Assembly (NCBI RefSeq): GCF_030272615.1
Contig: NC_081414.1
Span: 2,605,501-2,669,500, forward strand
Direction of reading: 5' to 3'
Length of the DNA: 64,000 nt
Origin: Cryptomeria japonica
Taxonomy: Eukaryota; Streptophyta; Pinopsida; Cupressales; Cupressaceae
Positions 55,001-64,000 of this stretch are shown in pieces. A model generated the notes under the pieces. It was not told the DNA's origin. It did not search any database and saw only the letters and a list, made by a program, of their open reading frames with translations. A program made the translations under genes and the position numbers. The first letter of the stretch is position 1. Every line of letters begins with the position of its first letter.

Positions 55001-55271
55001 CTATGGGAAATGCGGCTGCTTCTAATAAACCACTCTATGCGATATCTCTCATCATAGGATCAGTGGCTAGGTTCCATACTCTTTCTAGGAAATCGTCTAG
55101 ATCTAGTTGAACCAAAGTTGTATCACCCAGCTCTAGTAAGGAACTTAAAAGGGAAGAAAAGTTTACTAATTTAGGCAGAGTGGGCCTCATGCTTAGCTCG
55201 TGATTTTCTCCAATCAAGCCAGACAAAGAAGAAAAGGGAAAACGGAAACAAATAGCTAACAAAATACCCAA
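52037..55271 (-). pseudogene. Large decayed coding region of unknown family
   Basis: Open segments on the minus strand (55271-55035, 54893-54615, 54560-54366, 54254-53838, 53744-53382) lie in one frame separated by stops; 53295-53035 and 52786-53028 are in a second frame, and 52435-52037 in a third. Together they suggest one protein of about 1,000 residues with stop codons and two frameshifts. The N-terminal part is hydrophobic and Trp-rich (IVQNWLLRFQKGGSRLPRP, later YLGMPHFYMTSYLLYMLA), and the C-terminal part is helical and charged. The layout resembles L1 ORF2 (globular N-terminus, helical C-terminus) but I see no clear sequence match. No LTRs or pol motifs are visible. It may come from another non-autonomous retroelement. 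Confidence 0.55.
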
Positions 55272-56519
55272 ATCTTTTCTAAAACAAACTGCAACAATTA
55301 GGAAAGTTGTTGAGCATAGCTTCCTCTGTCATCTACAAACCCCTGTCGTAGTCTACTTCTTCCTGCTCCAAAAACTCTTCTTAACACTTATCCAAAAAAA
55401 TGATAATCTCGACATGACAACTACTCAATTTAAAAGTCAAGAAAATCTTACCCATGATTACCATGAACTGTCCTCATTACTCTTCACTCATGCGACCTTA
55501 CTCTGAAATGATCGTGTTCAAGCATGCATTAAATGCTAAGTCGCTTCATATCTGACAATACAGATCCCCACATCACACTTTCTATAAATGACAAATTTCA
55601 AATCATTAAAGAAATAATATTCCTCTTCTCTGTCGTCGTTTATCATATCTTAAAATCTGCGCTACCACCTCATGCCAAGTCACATGATCTCCAAGAAGCC
55701 TAAACATCGAACTCTGAATCTTGAGGAACAATCGTGACATAAAACATAAACATGACAAATCTTGAACTTTGAACCTTGAACCAAAAAGGTTCAAGTTCAA
55801 GGTTCAAATAATGCTAAACGCCGACGAGGACTAGGGAAGACTTAAGACCGTGCAGGAGGAAAAAATTTTAATACAACACCTGTTGAACTTTGAACCTTGA
55901 ACCCAAAAAGGTTCAAGTTCAAGACAGTGAAACTTAAACAAGATAGCAATGACCGGATTACATGGGGAATTCTAAGCAAATGACTCAACCAACGGACCAA
56001 ATGGGGGCATAACTCAAACAAGGAGACATATAGAATGTAATTTTTTATATGTGCCGCCAACAATACCTTAGAGAAGTGAAAGTGGAAAGTGGGTTACCCT
56101 CTCCTCTCGATTATTTGCCAATATTTCTCTTTCATTTCATGGATTTAGGCCCCACGTACCCTTGTGGTATATAGAGGATACACATAGTTGAGCTTGTCAA
56201 GCCTATAGTTGAACTTTTTGGCCATCATTTCTTGTGTATACAAGGATTGATACTCCCACTTGAGTAGGCTTTTTGGTGTGTCTTATGTGCTTGAATATTT
56301 ATACCACCTTCCCCACTTGAAACCAAAAAGGGACACATCATCCAAATTGAGCCTAGATTTTTGTCTTTTGCATTTCTTTCTTGTGTGTTTTCATATTTAA
56401 TCAAAAATAAATAAAAAATCACAAAAACCAAAAACCATAAAAAAAATATATTTAAAAAAAAATAAAAATTAAACAAGCAATATGGATTGGCATTAGACAT
56501 TTTTTTAGGGAAGGTGAAG
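55272..56519. other. Non-coding stretch with a duplicated dyad
   Basis: No gene supported. A palindromic block of gaaccttgaacc and ggttcaagttcaag arms around five or six A occurs at about 55764-55806 and 55886-55922. Confidence 0.45.
55764..55922. repeat. Two copies of a GAACCTTGAACC / GGTTCAAG dyad
   Basis: Each copy has TTGAACTTTGAACCTTGAAC followed by AAAAA and GGTTCAAGTTCAAG, forming a hairpin; copies are about 122 bp apart in direct order. Confidence 0.75.
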
Positions 56520-57990
56520 AATGTATCTCTCCTTTTCCATCACAAACAAAGATATTAGCTCAAGAATTAAGGATCTTGAAACAACACCTTGAAGACATCA
56601 ATATTAGTAGAGCCAAAGCCCCCACATCACAACAAAACACCTTCTCCACAAACACATACATTCCAAACCCAAACTTCAAGGATCAGTATGAAAACATGGT
56701 TAAGGAAATTAAAGCATCTAGGCAAAAACCCCAAGTCACACATCCAAACTACAATCCCCAAAACAACATTCTACCCAACCAACAATCCACATGCACACCT
56801 AGCACTTTAAACAACCAAGTCAACACCCAAAGGACAACATAAAAACCTATGGTTTACTCATGTAAAAATAGTACACCTTTGGGCTAGCCAATAGAATCTG
56901 CCTTGCAAAAACTTGTATCCTCTGAACTAATTACACTTCCTAAGGGTGGACTTCTTGAACCTAGAATCAAACCCTCATGGTGGAATGATCATGAATTTTG
57001 TAAATACCATAGAAACATAGGACATAAACTTTTAATTGCTACAAGCTTTTAAAAATGTCATCTAGGACCTTAGTGATCAAGGTGGCATTACTATTGAATA
57101 AAATCTAAATAATTCACCTAATGAGGAATTAGACATATGTCAAGATAATATTTCCAAGCATTGATGAAAATCATATACCCATGTCTAGCAATGGCTCATC
57201 TCAAAACAAAGCTTCCATTTCTCACATCATTCCTTCACCCCCTAAAACTTTACACCAAAAATCACCACCATCTCTATCAAGCAATGAGCCCAATGATGAT
57301 ACCTTTTAAGTTTACCCCCAAGGGATATCCACTATATAAATCCAAGCTAATTTACTTCTTGATATCAATCCCTCCCATAATTCAAAAATCCTAAAGCCAA
57401 TGCCACCATGCGATCCATTCCCAATCAAAAATACTCAAGATATTCCTATTCAAAATCTAGTCCTATCATGCCAAAATATGGACTCCATCCAAGAATCCCC
57501 TATGCATATCCAAAATCATACCCCATGTCAAGAGGATAATCCAAAGTATGAAGAAACATGTCCTAAAATGAATCAAGATCAAGATCACAAAGATTTTCCA
57601 TTTCATTCATTTTTTATGAAGACCCCATCTCCCTAGAGTGTCATAGTGATCCTCTTAGACCTTTTCATTCCATGCTAGATGATCCCACCATACCTTTCCA
57701 TTCCTTCCAAGATCATCCCCTTCCATCTCAATAGAAAATTTTCCTTCCAAGTCCCACTCACAATCCACTTCCTAAGAAAGATCGTGATATCCCTTCTATC
57801 ATTTCCAATGACCCTATTCCAAATCAAGAGCAAAGCATCATTTCCACTCAATGCAATGATCCTTCTCCATGTCAAGATCAAAGTATCCCTTCATTTCATT
57901 GTCATAATTCTCCATATCCTCCTCAAGATACTATCATCCCTCCTAACCCACCTCGCGATCCTAATTCTCCTAAAGATTTGAGGCTCATCC
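56520..57990 (+). pseudogene. Degenerate gag-like coding region, Tat type
   Basis: Ser/Pro/Asn/Gln-rich translation in several frames with many stops. A segment at about 56970-57050 reads WWNDHEFCKYHRNIGHK, resembling the modified zinc knuckle of Tat gag proteins (compare CQFHHQPGHDTEKC in G2). No intact domain remains. Confidence 0.5.
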
Positions 57991-58171
57991 CTATCTAAAC
58001 CTTTCATGAACCCCTTACATATCCACTTGGTTCATCCCCTTTCATCCAATATAGTCTACTTCATAAAATTATCATTCCCTTCATACCTTATCCTCCACAA
58101 AATGGACTTGCATCTTGTTTCAAAAGAAAAAAAATATCCCATTGCTAAAAGGATTTGTCAAAGCATGTTGT

Positions 58172-60186
58172 TGTAATGGTGAAAAATTAGGGTGGAAAGA
58201 GAGATGAAAACCACTAATTTTTGCTTGGGTTGGCCATTACATTCAAAAGAGAGGGAATCCAATAGATTCATTCAAAAATCAACAAGGATTAAGATTGAAT
58301 ACTTATTGGATTAATTAATTTGGGATCCCTCTTTTCTGAGTAGAAATGTTGAAATTAGAAAAAGTATCGAAAATGAAGGTAAATATGTGGAAACAGTGAG
58401 CTGCAATCATTGAATTGAGGAACACACCTAGATCTAAGAAGTATATGCAGATTTAGATCCGATCCCCAAAAAAGCTCCAAAATTGTTGAGACTGGAGCAC
58501 CCGTCCCTCTAGTCCTCCTAACTTTTTGCATGCCAAAGAGGGTTGATTCGTCTTTGCAAATAATGCCAACTTTTTAAGATCATAGCCCCGTACTTGTTTC
58601 CTTCACATAAAAAGAAAGGGAAATAGGCTGGGAATAGGGGATTTCCTTAGGTCAAACCCTTATTTTGGAATTAACCATGGAATTGAGATAAAGATAATTG
58701 AAATTGTTGTAATGGAAGGTTCTCCTTATGAGGGAGATGTTGAATAATGACTGAAAATCAAATGATATACCTCCTTGTGAAGTTTGTTTGTCTCCACAAG
58801 AAATTAGGGATTGATGAAGTCTTCAACAAAATAGGATGAAATATATGTCTACTTCAATGCTTGAAGGAAGACTGATTATTATGAAGTATTCTGCACAAGT
58901 GCGTAAAGGAAGTAAACTCAGGAAAGAGAAGTTTATCCCTAATATCTTTTTGTGAATTAGAAATGAAAATTATTTGAATATCTTGATCAGGCGCATGAAA
59001 AGAAATTTAAGAATACAAATGTTTATATCTACCTATGATGTGGGGAAAAGTGAACGATGGAGAGATCAAGAGTATAGCTTTTCTTCCCTCCGAGGAGAGA
59101 TGAACGTTTCACTGCAGATTTCCCTTGAAACACTTTATCCACATTACATTAAAAGAGGGGGGGAGGGAATTCACTAGATCCAATATCTTAGGAAAGAGAT
59201 TGAATACTAAATGAATTGATAAAGGTGTGAAGATGACAAGCTAACCCCTCTTTTAGAATGAGTAATGGTTGAATAATGTGTTTTGAGATTAAGTGTAAAA
59301 GTAACAAAGAATTGATTATAACTTGAAATAGAAGCATGGGATGAAGTTGTCGAGATGAAGCTCCCCTATGAATTTGAGGAAAAGTTGTTGGGATCGTGCT
59401 AAAAGTGCACACGATCCTCTAAAAAATCTGCAAAATGAAAAGGGTTTTTCCGCCTCTACAAATGGAGTCTGAATCTGCAAACACAGCTGTGCACCTGCAA
59501 CCTACACACATAAAAGAGAGGAAAAGGGGTTGGGATTGGGGGTTTGCCTTAAGGTCAAACCCCAGTTTTGGAATTAACTAAATGATGAAAGAAAGTACTT
59601 GTAAGTAAATGCAAATGAAAGACTGAAATGTAATTCACCTCAAGGGAGGTTGTAGATAGAATGTAGGTAGATTTGCTTGTATGGAATTGAATGTTGAAAG
59701 GGATCTCCTCTTCAATTGTTGAATCCTTGACTTGAATACAACACCTAGCCTTGAAGGGAGACTTGAGAATGCTCAATGCTGGAAAGCTCTTGAATGCTTG
59801 ATTGCTTGAACTTATGCCCAATCCTCACTTATCTAACCTATGCAAATGGGTTGGCAAATGCAACTTAAATATTCGTCAATTAGGGTTAACTGATTGATTT
59901 TTCGTCACAGACCGACACAGGGAAAGTTTTCCCGCGTTATGCAAAGTCTAATGCAAAGATAGGATAGAGGGGACCCCAAAATAGGGCAGGAATAATGACG
60001 CCACACCCCCGTCGTGCCCTTGTCTCTGGACAAGAAGCAGGTTTAGGCAATGCAGAGGATAGAAAAAGTGTAGTTTCTGGGGATGAGCAAGTCTCGGGTC
60101 TCCGATAAGGCTTGGAGATTCAAATCGCCAACATGAAGACCCTAATGTGGTCGCAAGTTGCAGGGGTCACAATTTTATGACACTAC
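58172..60186 (-). repeat. Two related partial LTRs in tandem
   Basis: On the plus strand it starts TGTAATGGTGAAAAA and ends GACACTACA, so on the minus strand it begins TGTAGTGTC like a G2 LTR. The first 700 bp match 62118-62850 closely. From about 58930 a second, more diverged version of the same LTR begins again (compare 58234 and 59145, ttacattaaaagagg-like). It contains a ggatcgtg/cacgatcc dyad at 59390-59417. Confidence 0.7.
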
Positions 60187-61381
60187 ACTACCAATAAAAT
60201 CAGTCACTTTTTCTTTAACACCTTGTTTACAATGCATCAAATTAGTCAAAGTAATTTTAGGACCAATATTATTGTGAAATTGTTGAATAAAAGCATTAGC
60301 CAATTGTTGAAATGAAGTAATAGAATAAGGAGGCAAAGAACAATACCATTGCAAAGCTTTATCCCTTAGTAATCTAGTAAACAATTTAGTCAACAATTTT
60401 TGGTCATGAGCAAAGTCACTACACAAAGTTTCAAATGTTTTAACATGAGTCAAGGGATCACCTTTTCCATTATAAAGCTCCAATTGAGGAACTTCTACAT
60501 GTTCAGGAGGGACAACTTGGATAATGTCATTGGATAATGGGCTCACTACATCAAATGTAGGCACATTATACTTAGATTGAGTCATAGAAGCTATTTGTTG
60601 TTGCAAGGAAGACACTGTTTGGGATAGATTATTAATGGTAGCTTTGGTGGATGGATTGAAATTGGACATGTTGGATTGAGAAGGAGGGGTAACATTTTTG
60701 AATGAAGGGGTTGAGAATAAGGAGGTGTAACACTAATGTAAGTAGGTGTAGGAGATGATTGGGTAACAAATGGAAGACTCATAGGAGGAGGTATGAAGGA
60801 ATTATGATTAGAGGAGTTTCCTCCTTGAATAAAATTTGTAGGTATGATATTTTGTGTAGAGGTAGCCATGATGTTTGATGTAAAGGCGGGAACAATAGCC
60901 ATAGGGGTAGTCAAAGGAATGGAATGATTAACCTAACTAGGAGGTTGTGTATAACCAAGGACTTCAACACAACTCTTCATAGACATAATATTAGTGTAAA
61001 CAATATGAGCAATGCCATGAAAGATATCAATACCAAGTTTATCATTTTGAACCATTCTTTTTAATCCTTCAATTAGTGGTAGAGCCTCACTTTCTCAGTA
61101 TTGTTGACTCATCCATTGTTGAAGATTTTCAAATTGATTGCCAATATTTGTCAATTGGTCAACGAAAACCCTAGTTAGTGATTCATCCACATCATGAGTA
61201 TTATATAAAAATGAGGATAAATGACATCATTTATAGGATTGTAAGAACCACCAACATCCTCATGGAACAAGTTATTCAAATTAGGCTCCATCTCCTTGGT
61301 AATTAAACCTTGGGAAGCCTTAATTCTACAAGTTCTTGTCACGAGGATATTATAGGTTGTACTAATAGTAGTAAAACTCAT
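60187..61381 (-). pseudogene. Truncated gag of a G2-like element
   Basis: From ATG at 61381 (MSFTTIS, as in G2) the G2 gag can be followed through frameshifted pieces (61381-61175, 60914-60591, 60669-60175). The capsid domain (LELYNGKGDPLTHVKTF, LRDKALQWYCSLP) is readable to DFIG, where the coding sequence meets an LTR start at 60186. Everything downstream, including the protease-like region, is missing. Confidence 0.88.
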
Positions 61382-62117
61382 GCACTAAATAAGGGAAGTT
61401 GAAAATCTAAAATTTGAAACTTGCAAAATAATTTAATAAAGCAAAATTTTAGAAAAATGATTATTCAATTAAATAAGCAAATTGATTGAAAAGATAAAGG
61501 ATAATTGTGAAAAATTATGCAATGTACTAATAAATTTAAATTTAAAAATTAGGGCTTTGTGAAAAGAACCTCTTAATTTTAAAATTTAAATTTAAAATTA
61601 GATTTAAGGTTGTAATTTAAAAATTTAAATAATTAATCCAAAATTGGGCAACTCACAAGGTTATTTCAAAGTTAAAAATTAGGGTTCTTGAAATTAACCA
61701 CTTAATTTTAAAATCTAAATTTGAAATTTGATCTAAGATTGCAATTTTGAATTTGAGGCGGCTCTAAACTGATAAATTCAAAATTTAAACAACCCACAAG
61801 CTCAATTTTTAAAATTAGAGTTTTTTAAATTAACCACATAATTTTAAAATTAAAATTTGAAATTAAATTTGCAAGTTAAAATTTGAATTTTAAAATTGGA
61901 AAACACTTAGATCTAGAATAATTAATCCAAATTAAGTAATTCAAAAGCTCAAATTAAAAATTAAAAATTAGGGTTTTAGTGAAATTTACCTCTAAATTTT
62001 AAAAATTTAAAAGGAAATCAAACTTCTAAATGAAAATTTGAATTTTAAATTGCACACATACTCAAATGTGAGAACATAAATCAAAATTAAAGGTGTAAGG
62101 AGTTAGCTTCACCAAAA
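61382..62117 (-). other. Leader of the G2-like element with degenerate primer site
   Basis: AT-rich, with repeated aaaatttaaat and aaattaggg phrases. On the minus strand TGGTGAA followed by diverged sequence lies at about 62108-62114, three bases from the LTR, the same spacing as in G1 and G2. Confidence 0.65.
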
Positions 62118-63120
62118 TGTAATGGTGAAAAATCAGGTTTTCCACCCCAAGAGAGATGAAAACCACTAATTTTTGCTTGGGTTGACCATTACATTCAAAA
62201 TAGGGGGAGTCTAATAGATTCAATCAAAAATCAGCAAGGATTAAGATTGAATACTAATTGGATTGATTAATTTGGGACCCCTCTTTTGTGAGTTGAAATG
62301 TTGAAATTAGGAAAAGTGTTGAAAATGAAGGTAAATATGCGAAAACACTGAGCTATAATCATCAAATTGAGGCACACACTTGGATCTCAATAGTATATGT
62401 AGATTTGGATCTAATCCCTAAAAAAGCTCCAAAAATATTGGGATCAGAGCGCCGTCGTTCTGGTTCTCCTAACTTTTCGCACGCCAAAGAGGGTTGATTC
62501 GTCTCTGCAAATAATGTCAATTTTGAAGATTGCAGCTCCATACCTATTTCCTGCACACAAAAAGAAAGGGAAATAGGTTGGGAATAGGGGCTTGCCTTAG
62601 GTCAAACCCCTATTTTGTGATTAACCATGCAATAGAGATAAAGATAATTGAAATTGTTGTAACGGAAGGTTCTCCTTTTTAGGGAGATGTTGAATAATGA
62701 CTAAAAATCAAATGATATTCCTTGTGAAGTTTGTTTGTCTCCACACAAAATTAGGGCTTGATGAAGTCTTCAACAAAATAGGATGAAAGATGTCTACTTC
62801 AATGCTTGATTCTTGACTTTATTATTGCTCCAAGGCTTGAAGGAAGACTAATTATTGCTCAATTGCTTGAATGCTTGAATGCTTGAGGTCATGTGTATAC
62901 TATGATTGCCAGGATGACGTGATAAATGTCAAATGAGAGGGGAAAACCTCCTTTTATACTTGCTCGTCAAAAAACTTGCTAATTTCTCGACATGAGTCAA
63001 CATGGAGCTAGAAGTTTTGCTCAATTTTGAAATAGGACAAAGGGTTTTAAAGAGGTGCCAATTAGGGGGGACCAGAGCGTGGCGCCCTGGTCCTACCCCT
63101 ATTTAGAGCTAGGATAGGGT
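62118..63120 (-). repeat. 5' LTR of the G2-like element, probably truncated
   Basis: Starts TGTAATGGTGAAAAA on the plus strand and matches 58172 onward for about 730 bp. The expected CACTACA end is not found; the sequence passes into an L1-like LTR at 63121. A GC dyad GGACCAGAGCG ... CGCCCTGGTCC lies at 63069-63093. Confidence 0.65.
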
Positions 63121-64000
63121 TGTTAATCCTATGAGGATCTGGTTAATACTGAGAGGGGGGGATCAGTATTAAGACCAATTAAAACTTTAAACCCAAAAAC
63201 AAACTTATATCATATCTGAAATCATTTATCAGAATGTCTCAACTTCTTTTATTAGATCTAATAACCTCTTTATTAGGTTTTCTTAACACATTAATCAAAT
63301 CATTTACCACATCTATCAATACTTTGACCACTTAAGCAATCATATAGATTTGATCATATACCAACTTATTATTCTTATCAATCAAATTAAATACTTTCTC
63401 TAACAACTTCTTATTAGTACCGGTAACCTTTGATCAACCTATGATAAAACATCATAGCCAGTGTCTCAAAAATAATGAATGAAATGAACATAAACAAGAA
63501 CATCACATGAAAAACATTCCACACATGAACACCATAAGTTTTTGACGTGGAAACCCAAATAGGGAAAAACCATGGTGGGAGTTGGCACCCACAAATACTT
63601 GTACTCTTTTGAAGTACGCCCTCTTAGGAGCTTACAATATGCCCTATTAGGAGCAGGCCCTGTTAGAAGCTTACAATATGCCCTATTAGGAGCAGACCCT
63701 GTTAGGAGTCACCAGGTTAAGGGATTTTCCTAGCAGCCCAATTAGAAGCTTGATGATCTATTAGGATCAACCTCATGAGTTGATTTAACACTCTTTTGAG
63801 AGCTTCCCTGTTAGAGGACTTAAATGTTTAAGGCTTGTTAGGACCTACCCAATTAAGGGATTTAACCTGCTACAATTGTTAGGGAACAACAATGAAAAAT
63901 TGATCTGTTACTTGCACTTCACAGCTTGCTTGATTAGATCCAATTATGCTCAACACTCTCCAACTCTCAGGAAGATCTCACACTTCATTTGGATGGCTCA
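63121..64000 (-). repeat. Partial L1-like LTR, cut by the window end
   Basis: Begins TGTTAATCCT and contains ctgagagggggggatcagta and ggtgggagttggcacccaca, both matching phrases in the L1 LTR in the same order (ctgagaggggaggggtgaat; gggatggcacccacaa). It is a diverged or separate family. Repeated cctgttagga and ccctattagga phrases occur from about 63620. Confidence 0.6.

Overview
The window is nuclear DNA of a seed plant. A plant-type ABCC transporter gene with 11 exons, Ty3/gypsy elements of the Tat lineage with two RNase H domains, and primer-binding sites matching the plant nuclear tRNA-Trp 3' end all point that way. The old nested retrotransposons and single host gene in 64 kb would suit a large gymnosperm (conifer-like) genome, but that is inference. 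I see no rRNA, tRNA or CRISPR array.

Layout. 1-0.5 kb: a broken coiled-coil ORF. 1.1-8.6 kb: a Ty3/gypsy Tat-type element on the minus strand (G1) with protease, G-patch, RT, two RNase H domains and integrase but no visible gag capsid; its left end is not identified and is probably outside the window. 10.0-11.6 kb: a solo LTR of the G1 family inside a copia RT fragment, with a perfect 5-bp target duplication. 12.9-17.3 kb: pyrimidine-rich DNA surrounding a 2.5-kb satellite with units in both orientations. 17.4-33.3 kb: a large non-autonomous LTR element on the minus strand (L1) with a tRNA-iMet primer site and two ORFs but no protease, RT or integrase, followed by a partial second unit. Inside its second ORF sits G2 (22263-29814), an LTR element with 1092-bp LTRs, a GAATG duplication and the tRNA-Trp primer site, coding only for gag plus a degenerate protease. 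33.6-37.2 kb: a decayed Ty1/copia element. 39.6-46.6 kb: the ABCC gene, intact in frame over 1309 codons. 48.2-48.9 kb: a LINE 3' end. 52.0-55.3 kb: an unrecognised decayed coding region. 56.5-64 kb: gag pseudogenes and LTR fragments, including a degenerate G2-like element and another L1-like LTR.

How the parts fit. G1 (pol without capsid) and G2 (gag without pol) share the same primer site and LTR start, so they look like two halves of a trans-complementing system; this is inference from one copy each. LTRs and leaders of several families also share a hairpin module with GGACC/GGTCC arms and GTGCAC or GGCGCC palindromes near the loop, reminiscent of retroviral dimerisation signals. By eye the L1 LTRs differ at about 50 sites and the nested G2 LTRs at about 30, which fits the nesting order.
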